Counted from the stretch's first letter, positions 26,352 to 34,672 are shown. The stretch: DNA of 64,000 nt from Acidithiobacillus ferruginosus (GCF_018854495.1 NZ_JABBDR010000073.1:1-64000), one strand, 5' to 3'. Notes: a model not told the origin generated them from the sequence alone. Made by a program: numbers and translations.

Positions 26352-28001
26352 CTAAGCGCTCCGCCAGGTAGGGTGTGGATCTTTTTGGGCTTTTTCCTTC
26401 GCTAAGGCGACGACAGAACTGGAGAAGTTTGGAAGAATATCTATATCTATGCGTCGAATAATGGGCGCATAGGTTTTGGCCCAATGGTTGGGGTTGATTT
26501 TGCTACGTTCAGCTAAAAGCCTATAGTAAAAGCTTAATAGTCGCCAAAGATCATCCTCAAAAACACACATATTGGGGCAACGAAAACAAGTGAGAAACTT
26601 CTTGCACACCGATTCGTTTTCGCGAAACGGATTTTGACACCGCGCTATCCCTGTATTGTATCCACCACTCATTAGATTTTTTATATTCTCCAGTGGCACG
26701 GAACCATCTGCTGCCAGCATGACTTTACCCTCTACCTCCGTCTTTGAGAACTGATTCACCATGCTATTAATTATAAAAGCATAATCTCTTTCTGATTCTA
26801 AGGGTTGTGTGACGTAGTATCGAAGCGTGGTATCGGCCTGCGCATGCCCTAGCGCCATCTGCACACGACGCACGTCTCGTGTACGCCGGTATAGATCCGT
26901 GGCCATAGTGGGTCGCAGGCGCGATATATTGAGTTTCAGTAATTTTCCTTCGTCGTCCAGAAGTCGGTGTCGCTTTGAAAACGTTTTCACGAATCTCCCT
27001 ACGGACGAATCTTGCAACTTGATGAGCAACCCTTTTCTTTCGTCACGCGCTATACGCCAAAGGAATAAATATCCCTGTAATCCTTCTGGAGCATCGCCAT
27101 AGGTGGATCTGCTCCAATTTCGAAAGAAGTTGAAGTGCTCACTAATATTTGAAGGAATTGTATCCATATTTTTTTGTTCATTTTTCACATATTTTTTACT
27201 CAGAGATGTTGCCAATGTTGTATAACCTCGACGTTTTTTAGTTATCAGGACGTCGCGGCCATCCATTGGATGTGATCGCATGCTATCGTGCCGTAAATCC
27301 AATAAACAGCTAAGGTTTCTTCCAGTTGCAAGCCCTAATATCAGCAAGTGGACGGCTATTATTTGGGAATCTGATATTTTTTTAGCGTCTTCACTATGGA
27401 TTATTTTTAGATCTGCATTAAGTGCATTGATAATCTGTTTTTGTTCATTTTGTGAATAGGGTTTACGGTGCAATGCACTACGATTAGAGTTTGGAAAAGG
27501 ATTTGCAGGAAATGTTAACTTCTTATTCGCGACATTAAAATCTAATTTCTTGCAGTTAAGTAATATATTTTTAACAAAATAAAATGTTTTTTGTTGGGAA
27601 TTTATAGGAAAACTATTTCCTTTGTTCTTTCCCTTTGTAGATATTTTATGACCTAACCATACCAAGAAATCATCAACGACCTGGCGATCAATTTGGCTAA
27701 AATTTGTAATGTAATTTTGTTCGTAATCATCTAAAAAAAGCCAAAAGCGTCTTAAGCCAATATTTTCATATGTCTGAATGCTTTTTGCAGACAAGGAATG
27801 GCGCAGCATCCAGAAAACATCCCGTATTTGTTCAGCAAGCTCTTCCCTCCCATTCGTCCGATAACGGTTAAAATCCAGATGGACTTCGCCCATATGGGGA
27901 CACTGGATTGTGAAAGCCCAACCGGGTGGCAGATCAATCAGCTCGCCGTCCTTTTCTGTCAGGGACACCTTCCGGTCTAATTTCGTCCGCCTAATGGCCA
28001 T
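26352..28001 (-). CDS. tyrosine recombinase-like protein, second of a trio
   Basis: 549-aa integrase-family protein. LGLATGRNLSCLL supplies the first Arg; the second box reads ISRLRPTMATDLY, with the usual His of HxxR replaced; LGHAQADTTLRYY gives the terminal His and Tyr. A Cys cluster (CKKFLTCFRCPNMC) lies near the C-terminus. The altered His box suggests reduced or partner-dependent catalysis. It overlaps the 376-aa recombinase by 11 bases and abuts the 638-aa one. AT-rich centre like its neighbour. Confidence 0.8.
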   Translation of the reverse strand: MAIRRTKLDRKVSLTEKDGELIDLPPGWAFTIQCPHMGEVHLDFNRYRTNGREELAEQIRDVFWMLRHSLSAKSIQTYENIGLRRFWLFLDDYEQNYITNFSQIDRQVVDDFLVWLGHKISTKGKNKGNSFPINSQQKTFYFVKNILLNCKKLDFNVANKKLTFPANPFPNSNRSALHRKPYSQNEQKQIINALNADLKIIHSEDAKKISDSQIIAVHLLILGLATGRNLSCLLDLRHDSMRSHPMDGRDVLITKKRRGYTTLATSLSKKYVKNEQKNMDTIPSNISEHFNFFRNWSRSTYGDAPEGLQGYLFLWRIARDERKGLLIKLQDSSVGRFVKTFSKRHRLLDDEGKLLKLNISRLRPTMATDLYRRTRDVRRVQMALGHAQADTTLRYYVTQPLESERDYAFIINSMVNQFSKTEVEGKVMLAADGSVPLENIKNLMSGGYNTGIARCQNPFRENESVCKKFLTCFRCPNMCVFEDDLWRLLSFYYRLLAERSKINPNHWAKTYAPIIRRIDIDILPNFSSSVVALAKEKAQKDPHPTWRSA

Positions 28002-29121
28002 GGCTCAACGACCTGCAGACATCGGCTATGTAACCGTCAATATCATCATGCTGAATCAGATCGGCAGCATGAATGTATTGTTCAGTTGTGGTAATGGAAC
28101 TGTGCCCCATACGATCCTTGACCCAAAGCAATGCCTGACTTTCTCCCTTGGTTCGGAGCATGCGCAAAAGTTCATAGGTCCCATAGGTATGCCGCAGGAG
28201 ATGTGGATGACAGGGTATACCTGTTTTCATACTGACTTTGGCAAAAGCATTATTGACGCCCTTAATGGAGAGCGGATCCCCCTTTCTGGATAGAAAAAAA
28301 CGCGTGGTTTCAGTTTTGTATTTTTTTCTATGAAGGGCCAACAGCTTGGGCCATACGAATGTAAAATATTCATGGAGGGCGACTGCGAGATCATAAGGCA
28401 ACATCACGGTTCGCGTTTTGTTGCCTTTCGTCGGTGTCATGCTCGCATCCAGGACCATCGGGATCTGTTTTCCTGGATCCCGCCCTGCGGGATTGGGGAC
28501 TACCCGATAGTCCAGAGCGGTGACTTCTTCCCGTCTCATCCCCGTCAACAGCATGAGATAGCCCATCAATTGCAGCCGTCGTGGGCGGGTCTCTTCCAGA
28601 AAACGGATGGCCTTTTCCAATAATAGAAATTGGGGTCTACAATCGTAGGTCTTGAGGGTTAGTGCGTTTACCTCAAGACGGCCCCCTTTGGCGTCCACAT
28701 GGGCCAGAAATCCTCGCGGTTTGGCCACCCAAATATCCTGTTTGGAAAAGGGTACTACCGTGGCTGTTCCCGATTTGACGGACCAGTCATAAAAAGCGTG
28801 CACACTCCGCAATCTTTGATTGACTGTGCTCCGTGCACACCCCCTTTCCAGCATGGCATCCCTCCATGCTGCGATTTGTCCCTGACTGACAGCATTCCAG
28901 TCCAGTCCGTTTGCTTCCAGAAAGGCAAAATATTCCAGCAGGTTCGACCCGTAAGTTTGCCAGGTTTTCGCCGACCGCGTTCTGCCTCTGACTGTCGCTA
29001 TGTAGCGCAGATAATGATTGGGTGGACTCACCAACTCCATCTGGGCATCGCACAGAAAAGGAATATTGGGGCGCTCAACACCCTCAATGCTACATGTAGA
29101 ATCGGTAAAGAAAAGTTTCAT
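27991..29121 (-). CDS. tnpA: tyrosine recombinase, TnpA-type, first of a trio
   Basis: 376-aa recombinase with an N-terminal SAM-like DNA-binding half (TWQTYGSNLLEYFAFLEANG) and a complete catalytic set: LTGMRREEVTALD, HPHLLRHTYGTYE (H-x-x-R-H), MGHSSITTTEQYIH. It resembles TnpA of Tn554. It is the first gene of the four-gene unit and overlaps the second recombinase. Intact and probably active. Confidence 0.85.
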   Translation of the reverse strand: MKLFFTDSTCSIEGVERPNIPFLCDAQMELVSPPNHYLRYIATVRGRTRSAKTWQTYGSNLLEYFAFLEANGLDWNAVSQGQIAAWRDAMLERGCARSTVNQRLRSVHAFYDWSVKSGTATVVPFSKQDIWVAKPRGFLAHVDAKGGRLEVNALTLKTYDCRPQFLLLEKAIRFLEETRPRRLQLMGYLMLLTGMRREEVTALDYRVVPNPAGRDPGKQIPMVLDASMTPTKGNKTRTVMLPYDLAVALHEYFTFVWPKLLALHRKKYKTETTRFFLSRKGDPLSIKGVNNAFAKVSMKTGIPCHPHLLRHTYGTYELLRMLRTKGESQALLWVKDRMGHSSITTTEQYIHAADLIQHDDIDGYIADVCRSLSHGH

Positions 29122-29516
29122 GCAATGTGCCCAACAAAGATAATCTCCTTACCTTGGCTCTCTTTCCAAGGGGTTTTTCTAACTGGATGCCAACCTACGT
29201 CTACACCTGAATTGGGTCTTGCCCAATCCTCTCTCTAAGGGTTACTATTTCATATTTGTAATTTATTGTAAATATTTTATCTTTGTTGTCAACAAATATA
29301 GGGTGACATACCATGGCAAATCGTCCTCCAAGGCAGTCAAGGTCTATCTGGCCGAGCAAACCATGGCCATCCAACACCTTCTTAGGGATACCAATCACGC
29401 ATTGGGCGCCAACGGATATTCCGCAGCTTGCTCCTTTAACTCCTGCGTTCCGGTTCATTTATCCGCCGAGCATTGCCGGTCCAGTGTGTTGTACACGCTG
29501 GCATGGCACAGAAATA
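29122..29516. other. spacer right of the recombinase element
   Basis: About 395 bases. It contains a small hairpin, TTGGG-TCTTG-CCCAA (29212-29226), and overlapping open frames on both strands that I could not assign; one could be a gene remnant. The right end of the recombinase element should lie here. Confidence 0.35.
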
Positions 29517-29843
29517 TCATCCCAGTCTTACTGCCGTTCCATAGGCCGTTACCTCGATAAACTCTTCCTCGTTCCCGGCCCCCATGCTACTGCTATCGAA
29601 CCGAAAGCAGATGACGGCATCGGCCCCGTTATTCTTCGCCTGTTCCTGCATGTCGGCCACGGCATTTTCCCTCGCCGCTTTCACCAGCTTTTCGTAACCG
29701 GCCATCTTGCCGCCGGTCAAAGATCTGATTTTGCCCATGACGGTCCCCAGCTCCGAACGGGACCGAACGGACACCCCGTAGATGGTGCCCAGTGTCTGGG
29801 TGATTTGCTTACCGGATATTTCCGCACTGGTTGTGATGAGCAT
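29517..29843 (-). CDS. YbjQ/UPF0145 family protein
   Basis: 108-aa protein of the YbjQ fold: ISGKQITQTLGTIYGVSVRS, then DMQEQAKNNGADAVICFRFDSSS and EVTAYGTAVRL. The family forms small pentameric assemblies; function unknown. ATG at 29843 is preceded by AAGGGA; the frame is open upstream only into parR. It starts 13 bases after parR and so belongs to the plasmid segregation operon. Confidence 0.8.
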   Translation of the reverse strand: MLITTSAEISGKQITQTLGTIYGVSVRSRSELGTVMGKIRSLTGGKMAGYEKLVKAARENAVADMQEQAKNNGADAVICFRFDSSSMGAGNEEEFIEVTAYGTAVRLG

Positions 29844-29856
29844 CGGTGATCCCTTC

Positions 29857-30306
29857 CTATGTTGATGTGCTTGCTGGATCGGCATCGGCCCCGGCCCCTT
29901 GCAGTTCATAGAGCATTTGCAAACGCTCCATGGTGTAAGGTGTGCGCGATGAGTATTGCTTGGCGAGTTCAACCAGGTGCGGCGGCGTATCCGGTGGCAG
30001 ATTGGCGACGGTGAATGCCACGAGCTCCTCTCTGGTCATGTTCTCCGGGGCAGCGGCTGACATTGTTGGCGAACCTGCAGAAGGGACAGTCTTTTGATCT
30101 GCTGTACCCACCAGCTCTTCACGTCCAGACCCGCCACGCTTCTTCATTAGCGGCAACAATGTGCTATCTCCGGCTATGCCATGCTCTGCCGCGTTACGCA
30201 GGGCGAGCTTAACCATCACGCTCCTATATGATGGCTGTATGCTGTTATACCAGGCTAGTATTTCCTCATCGTCATCGCCAATATAAATCGTTATCCGTTT
30301 CGACAT
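29857..30306 (-). CDS. parR: ParR/StbB-like segregation adaptor
   Basis: 149-aa protein with a ribbon-helix-helix-like N-terminus (RITIYIGDDDEEILAWYNSI, then SVMVKLALRNAAEHG) and a Pro/Ala-rich linker followed by a short helical C-terminus. Together with the actin-like gene upstream it fits a type II partition module, in which ParR binds the centromere and caps the filament. 34 bases after parM. Confidence 0.7.
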   Translation of the reverse strand: MSKRITIYIGDDDEEILAWYNSIQPSYRSVMVKLALRNAAEHGIAGDSTLLPLMKKRGGSGREELVGTADQKTVPSAGSPTMSAAAPENMTREELVAFTVANLPPDTPPHLVELAKQYSSRTPYTMERLQMLYELQGAGADADPASTST

Positions 30307-30340
30307 ATCATCCCCCGGTCTAATCGTTTCATATCAGGAT

Positions 30341-31309
30341 TTACGCCGATTCGCCATGCCGGGCATTCCAGACGCCTTCACCAAACCGCCGGAATCCTTC
30401 CGCTACGGCGAATCGTGGATCCTCAATGAGTTCTGCTTGTGGCCAGTAAGGGGCCAGGCCATCGAAGAGCAGTTCGGCACCACCGCCAGCCACCAGAATC
30501 TTGTCGAGCTTGCGCCCGTTATCCCCGAACTTTGTGGATACGGCATCAAATATCTCTGAGGAGAGGATTCGCATGGCGATCTTCACCGTGGCTGAAACGT
30601 CTATCTCTTTGCCGTAGTATTGGATGGCGCCCTTCCAAAGCGCATCATCGGCATCCAGGTAGTCCACCTCATAGCCTTGGTCCTTCAGCTTCTTTTGCAC
30701 CATGATGGCCGCACGGCTCATGCCATTAGCGGATCCCGCAGCTTCTTCGACCCATCGACCGTTCAGCAGAGCCATTGAGTCGGTGGTGAATCGACCAATG
30801 GCGATCACGCCCATATTCTTTTTTGCATCGGGAATCATACGGCCCTTTTCGTCAATGCTGTATCGCATGGAGACGCCATTGGGTTCCGGATAGACCTTGA
30901 CCTCCGCTTCGGTACAGGCGGATACGATGTTGCGCATCTGGAGCTGCTTCTCACGAAAGATCGCGGGTGGAAGACCTGTAATCACGCTGTCTATCTTGCC
31001 CACATCCGCCATCACCAGGTTGATGGCCCCTTGGACTAACGCCCGGAACTCCCGCATCTCCAGCCAGCGATGATGCAGGCCAGCGACCTTGAGCGAACCC
31101 GCCTCATGAATAGCCGTGTCACCGATGAAGTAAACATCGCCATCCACAGTGACGGTTTCCTTCGCTGCCTGGTCTGATGCGGCCTTGTCGCTAATGGTCA
31201 TAGCAGGCACCGCGACCGATGGAATGGTCACATGCTTGAGTTCGCCATCCTTACCTCTCCAAGCCACTTTTACTGCTGAGTGTCCGATGTCCAAACCTAC
31301 GCACGCCAT
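30341..31309 (-). CDS. parM: ParM/StbA-like plasmid segregation actin
   Basis: 322-aa actin-fold ATPase. It begins VGLDIGHSAVKVAW, the phosphate-1 loop, has MGVIAIGRFTTDSM (phosphate-2 region) and ILVAGGGAELLFDGL (adenosine motif). The ATG at 31309 has GGAGGC upstream; the open frame to 31417 is untranslated leader. A filament-forming partition protein implies a plasmid origin for this region. The upstream DNA carries centromere-like repeats. Confidence 0.85.
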   Translation of the reverse strand: MACVGLDIGHSAVKVAWRGKDGELKHVTIPSVAVPAMTISDKAASDQAAKETVTVDGDVYFIGDTAIHEAGSLKVAGLHHRWLEMREFRALVQGAINLVMADVGKIDSVITGLPPAIFREKQLQMRNIVSACTEAEVKVYPEPNGVSMRYSIDEKGRMIPDAKKNMGVIAIGRFTTDSMALLNGRWVEEAAGSANGMSRAAIMVQKKLKDQGYEVDYLDADDALWKGAIQYYGKEIDVSATVKIAMRILSSEIFDAVSTKFGDNGRKLDKILVAGGGAELLFDGLAPYWPQAELIEDPRFAVAEGFRRFGEGVWNARHGESA

Positions 31310-31736
31310 AGAAGCCTCCAGAAAATGAGAACAGCATACATAACGCGAAACAGCGCGAAGCAACACCATAACGATGTTCACGTTGCATGCATGACACAAT
31401 ACAACACCACACAACACATAACAACACCAGATAGCGTCACAACCACGATGGTGTGGATTGTAGCGGCGTCATAAAAAGGCATTTAACATGCCATAACGAC
31501 TCTATTTCACGCTAATCCAACATGAAAGGTGCTGTGGTAACACTAAAAAGCTCTATAAATGGGTGGTCATCGCTGCTTGTGCGCACCATGTCAACCACCA
31601 CTGACATAAGTTAAACCTCAAAATATCATTTTACCGCCACTCCACCCGTTTCATGATAATATGGCCCATCAAGAACCCGCTCTGGCGGCACTCAGGTGCT
31701 ATCGCACCACCACAACAACACAGCACGGCACGATTG
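31310..31736. promoter_or_regulatory. intergenic region with centromere (parC)-like repeats
   Basis: Divergent spacer between parM and the next rightward gene. At 31401-31430 there are three exact-period 10-bp units, ACAACACCAC, ACAACACATA, ACAACACCAG; a related CAACACCATA is at 31361 and ACAACAACACAGCAC at about 31712. Short palindromes (GGCAT-N5-ATGCC, GGTGC-TATC-GCACC) also occur. Repeats upstream of parM are the usual place for the parC centromere and its autoregulated promoter. Confidence 0.55.
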
Positions 31737-32324
31737 ATGACATCAGACAATTTCACCCTTGATGATGACCTGATCCGCGAATCCAACCGCTACGCACCGC
31801 TTCCTGCGGGATCTGATGCACAGATGGTGCGCTACCTCACCCTGCACAGGGACCGCACGGTGGCCCTGCTGGGCGAAATCGACGAGACGTTAGATGTTTA
31901 CCGCCGCGCCCTCGATGCGTACCAACCGAAGAGCAACCAGAAGGTAGGTCTTATCTGGATGCGGGAAAGCGACCGCCTCAACGGTGCCACGAAGCCCGCA
32001 ATGGTTCGCTGGCTGATCCGTAATTACTCCGGGGGTATGCGCTGGTTTTATACGGAGCTTCCGCAAAGGGATCTGCCGCGTCGGGCGAAGAGCTGCGGAG
32101 GATGGGCATTAGGTGCCGGGGAGACGAAGGAGGCGCTGCGTCGTATTCAGACCCTCATGGAGCAGAGGAAAAATCTGGTGGCCCACTGGGCGAATCTGTC
32201 GCGGGCCTTGTCCGCAATGGAAGCGTCGGTACCGGATATGCGTGAGGAGCGTCGGAAGGTTCTGGAAGCTCTGCCGGCTGCGCCTTTTTACGCCCAGTCC
32301 CAGAAGTATAATCGGGGCGGTTGA
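31737..32324 (+). CDS. hypothetical plasmid protein (195 aa)
   Basis: Not recognised. Highly charged helical protein with a central segment, ATKPAMVRWLIRNYSGGMRWFYTELP, and a C-terminal coiled coil (ETKEALRRIQTLMEQRKNLV). ATG at 31737 is the best start; the frame is open upstream to 31653. No transmembrane segment. It is divergent from parM and ends at a shared convergent terminator. Confidence 0.6.
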   Translation: MTSDNFTLDDDLIRESNRYAPLPAGSDAQMVRYLTLHRDRTVALLGEIDETLDVYRRALDAYQPKSNQKVGLIWMRESDRLNGATKPAMVRWLIRNYSGGMRWFYTELPQRDLPRRAKSCGGWALGAGETKEALRRIQTLMEQRKNLVAHWANLSRALSAMEASVPDMREERRKVLEALPAAPFYAQSQKYNRGG

Positions 32325-32369
32325 ACATCCGCTACGGAAAGCCCGCCTTACCTGCCGGGCGCACCACAA

Positions 32370-32402
32370 AAAAACCCTCAAGCCGAAGCGAGAGGGTTGG
32401 GT
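32370..32402 (-). terminator. bidirectional hairpin terminator, family member 1
   Basis: Minus strand: AACCCTC, loop containing CGCTTCGGCTT, GAGGGTT, then TTTTTTT. It ends the leftward 77-aa gene and can serve the convergent 195-aa gene. The loop phrase recurs in other terminators of this island. Confidence 0.75.
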
Positions 32403-32408
32403 GAAAAA

Positions 32409-32642
32409 TCAGAAGCAGCCGGATGCCTCAAGTGCAAACATCTTCTCAGCGTGCGGCGATTCCGTAATGGGCGTTTCCGTCCACAACAGCACTTCATCAC
32501 CGTCGGGATCCAAAGCGGTTTCGCATTGGGTGCCTTCCACGTCGTAGTCGGCGATCACCACCTGGACTTTCGCCGCTGCCGCCTCTTCGTCGAGATAGAC
32601 GGCATTGACCAGGCCACCAGACAAGCTCACGACAACCACCAA
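32409..32642 (-). CDS. small acidic plasmid protein (up to 77 aa)
   Basis: Not recognised. Acidic product (VNAVYLDEEAAAAKVQVVIA, DPDGDEVLLWTETPI). No ATG: TTG at 32642 or GTG at 32630 may start it, after GAGGGG. The start region lies within one arm of a 34-bp inverted repeat, and a copy of the promoter-like module points into it. It ends just before a strong terminator, which supports it as a real transcription unit. Confidence 0.55.
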   Translation of the reverse strand: MVVVVSLSGGLVNAVYLDEEAAAAKVQVVIADYDVEGTQCETALDPDGDEVLLWTETPITESPHAEKMFALEASGCF

Positions 32643-32658
32643 CCCCTCGGCTTGTGCT
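32625..32658. repeat. 34-bp inverted repeat, left arm
   Basis: This 34-base stretch, beginning GCTCACGACAACC and ending CGGCTTGTGCT, is the perfect reverse complement of 32745-32778. The arms enclose 86 bases holding promoter-like module A. Confidence 0.85.
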
Positions 32659-32677
32659 CGTGGCGGAATGCCAGAGC

Positions 32678-32718
32678 TTCATACCGGGAGGATGTACCGG
32701 ACGGTTTTTATGTACCGG
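32678..32718 (-). promoter_or_regulatory. repeated promoter-like module, copy A
   Basis: Minus strand: GGTACATAAAAACCGTCC, GGTA, six bases, CCCGGTATGAA. Same module as copies B, C and D; it points at the 77-aa gene and lies between the two arms of the 34-bp inverted repeat. Confidence 0.65.
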
Positions 32719-32732
32719 CGGGCGCCAGACGT

Positions 32733-32762
32733 AAAAAAACCCCAAGCACAAGCCGAGGGGTT
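32733..32762 (-). terminator. hairpin terminator, family member 2
   Basis: Minus strand: AACCCC, loop TCGGCTTGTGCTT, GGGG, then TTTTTTT. It ends the transcript of the 29-aa membrane peptide gene. It overlaps the right arm of the 34-bp inverted repeat. Confidence 0.7.
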
Positions 32763-32778
32763 GGTGGTTGTCGTGAGC
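32745..32778. repeat. 34-bp inverted repeat, right arm
   Basis: Perfect reverse complement of 32625-32658. See the left arm. Confidence 0.85.
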
Positions 32779-32866
32779 AGAGGACGGGATACGTCCAAAG
32801 CCCTTCTGTTCCCAGGGATCGACTGTAGCCCCGGTCATCCTTAACGATGACAGGGGTGCTCAGGAA

Positions 32867-32956
32867 TCAAATGATTCCGAAGCTGGCGAGCTTACCGCGA
32901 ATACCAGCATAAAAACTGGAACCTGCGATAATGCAAGCCACAATGACGATAGCCAT
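32867..32956 (-). CDS. 29-aa single-span membrane peptide
   Basis: MAIVIVACIIAGSSFYAGI, then RGKLASFGII: one hydrophobic helix with a short basic tail. GGAGAG lies six bases before the ATG at 32956; an upstream in-frame ATG at 32980 is less well placed. Promoter-like module B precedes it and a terminator follows at 32762-32733, so a complete tiny gene is visible. It resembles small hydrophobic toxins or regulatory micropeptides in form only. Confidence 0.55.
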   Translation of the reverse strand: MAIVIVACIIAGSSFYAGIRGKLASFGII

Positions 32957-32976
32957 TGCAGTCTCTCCATATTGAT

Positions 32977-33015
32977 TCATACCGACCCCTAGTACCGGAC
33001 AGTTTCTATGTACCA
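32977..33015 (-). promoter_or_regulatory. repeated promoter-like module, copy B
   Basis: Minus strand: CTGGTACATAGAAACTGTCC, GGTA, spacer, TCGGTATGAA. It directs leftward to the 29-aa peptide and is divergent from copy C, 25 bases away. The first 24 bases are identical to copy D. Confidence 0.7.
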
Positions 33016-33040
33016 GCGGCATGTTTTTGTGGATACCGGG

Positions 33041-33080
33041 CAGATACATAGAAACTGTCCGGTAGTCCTCTCCGGAATGA
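33041..33080 (+). promoter_or_regulatory. repeated promoter-like module, copy C
   Basis: ATACATAGAAACTGTCCGGT, then AGTCCTCTCCGGAATGA; directs rightward to the VWA gene at 33117. Confidence 0.7.
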
Positions 33081-33116
33081 CCGGCCCGCTTTGGGCTTTT
33101 TCTTTGGAGAGACATC

Positions 33117-34634
33117 ATGAAAGCGTTACGCATCTTGGCCGCAGCATTGGGCCGCAGCATTGGCGGGGTCAGCGTCACCGTGGACCCCAGCGCGGAGACC
33201 GCCTACACGGACGGAAGGCGGGTCGTATTGCCCCTTCTCCCTGACGTGGGTGGAGAAGACCTGGAGGATCTGCTTCTCGGCCTCACGGCCCATGAGGCAT
33301 TTCACATCCGCTTCACCTTCGGCGGCAAGACTGCCGAACCACCTGCCGGCGTCCGCGTCACCCCGTTCATCAAGCGGCTTCAGAATGGTTTGGAGGATCC
33401 TCGGATCGAGGCCCTGGGCATGAAGCAGTACCGGGGAATCCCCAGGTACCTGCACAAGCTCATCGACTATGGGATCCGCTCGGAATGGTTTTCGGACGCC
33501 CCGAAATGCCGGGAGCACCCTGGCAACCTCGTTCTCTTCGGCCTGCTTTACCAGTTTCGTGCGCATTTTCTAGGGCAACACGCCCTGGATATTGCTGCGA
33601 AAAACTGGGGAGAAGCTGCCATCAAGCAGTTTGGTGGCGAACTCTGGGCGCAGATCGTATCCATCGGCGAAGCGGCGGTTCACGCTTCCTCAGTGGACGC
33701 CCCGGATGGCCCGTGGATCGCCGCACAGAAGATCAGCGATCTTTTGGGCGACGCCGCCAAGAATTACCCCAATAAAAAACAGGGGAAGGCGGCGAAAAAG
33801 GCCATGGAAGCCCAGGAGGGTGAGCTGCGCCACACCGACGTTTCAGATATGGCGGGGGGAAGTCTTGCGGCGGAAGGAAAAAATGGCTCCTGGCAGATGG
33901 AATCAACAACTACTCGTCAGCAGGTTGCGGGTATTCCGGATGACGTAAAACTCGAAGCCGGCAGGTTCTACCGCAAAATTGCCGGTCCCTTGGAAAGCAA
34001 GCTCTGGGCGACGTCGCAGGAAGAGACGTATCCGGCTCGCACGGGCACTTGCGGGGTTGTAACGACAGCCCTGCACCGGGTAGGTACCAGCGGGTCGGTA
34101 TTCGCCCGGCGGATAGAAGGGGATTCACGCAGTATAGCCGTTAAACTCCTGATTGATAAATCCGGGAGTATGGATTATAGCGATTCCGGCCCTGAGAGCA
34201 GGAACTTTCTGGCCACTGCCGGTGCGTTGGCGCTGACCAGAACCTTCGCGGGCCTCGGCATCGAATATTCGGTGTCGTGGTTTAATGGGAAGTTCACCCA
34301 GGGGCGTCCGTTTTCTTCGGCGCCACTCAAGGGGAGCGAGGGCTGGTCGTACTCCTGCTCTGGGGGAACCTGCATGGAAGGCGGTATGACCCATGCCGGC
34401 CTTGAGCTGCAAAGTCACCAGGCGGATCGGAAGCTGCTGATCGTCCTCACCGACGGTTCGGTACAAGAAGAATCTGTAGCGGCCATCGACGATGCGCTCA
34501 TGCGGCAAGGCATCGAGGTCCGGTACGTCCTGATTGGGAAACTGGATGGATTTGGTTTTGCCAAAGGACGTGTTGGGTCTTCGGATGATGTCGGAAAATC
34601 TATGATTGAAGCTTTTTCTGGTTTTGCTATTTGA
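33117..34634 (+). CDS. CobT-like VWA protein with HExxH motif
   Basis: 505-aa protein of the plasmid/ICE CobT-like family. The N-terminal part has AHEAFHIRF (His59, Glu60, His63), an HExxH zincin-like motif. The C-terminal von Willebrand A domain begins LLIDKSGSM with the metal-ion site DxSxS at Asp347 and continues with a Thr site in GGTCMEGG and IVLTDGSVQ. GGAGAG precedes the ATG. It is preceded by module C and ends at a strong terminator. In related cassettes it is accompanied by a CobS-like MoxR ATPase and a DUF3150 protein; here DUF3150 is present ~1.3 kb downstream, but no ATPase. Not a cobalamin gene. Confidence 0.8.
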   Translation: MKALRILAAALGRSIGGVSVTVDPSAETAYTDGRRVVLPLLPDVGGEDLEDLLLGLTAHEAFHIRFTFGGKTAEPPAGVRVTPFIKRLQNGLEDPRIEALGMKQYRGIPRYLHKLIDYGIRSEWFSDAPKCREHPGNLVLFGLLYQFRAHFLGQHALDIAAKNWGEAAIKQFGGELWAQIVSIGEAAVHASSVDAPDGPWIAAQKISDLLGDAAKNYPNKKQGKAAKKAMEAQEGELRHTDVSDMAGGSLAAEGKNGSWQMESTTTRQQVAGIPDDVKLEAGRFYRKIAGPLESKLWATSQEETYPARTGTCGVVTTALHRVGTSGSVFARRIEGDSRSIAVKLLIDKSGSMDYSDSGPESRNFLATAGALALTRTFAGLGIEYSVSWFNGKFTQGRPFSSAPLKGSEGWSYSCSGGTCMEGGMTHAGLELQSHQADRKLLIVLTDGSVQEESVAAIDDALMRQGIEVRYVLIGKLDGFGFAKGRVGSSDDVGKSMIEAFSGFAI

Positions 34635-34641
34635 TCCCCCT

Positions 34642-34672
34642 AACCCTCACGCTTCGGCTTGAGGGTTTTCTT
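34642..34672 (+). terminator. hairpin terminator, family member 3
   Basis: AACCCTC-ACGCTTCGGCTT-GAGGGTT followed by TTCTTT, directly after the VWA gene. Same loop as the other island terminators. Confidence 0.75.

Noticed and set aside
23686-29300. Search for terminal repeats or a target duplication of the recombinase element
   Set aside because: By eye I found no convincing shared sequence between the left and right spacers; Tn554-type elements lack both, so ends need comparison with an empty site.
29201-29849. Open frames on both strands right of the recombinase element
   Set aside because: No recognisable family and no good start; the plus-strand frame runs into the YbjQ gene on the opposite strand. 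Could be remnants, but I cannot support them.
31310-31736. Reading the ACAACAC units as a CRISPR array
   Set aside because: Period is 10 bases with no spacers of uniform length and no cas genes; it fits a centromere or iteron.
33117-34634. Annotation as cobaltochelatase CobT of cobalamin synthesis
   Set aside because: No other cobalamin genes, plasmid context and DUF3150 neighbour; only the VWA architecture is shared.
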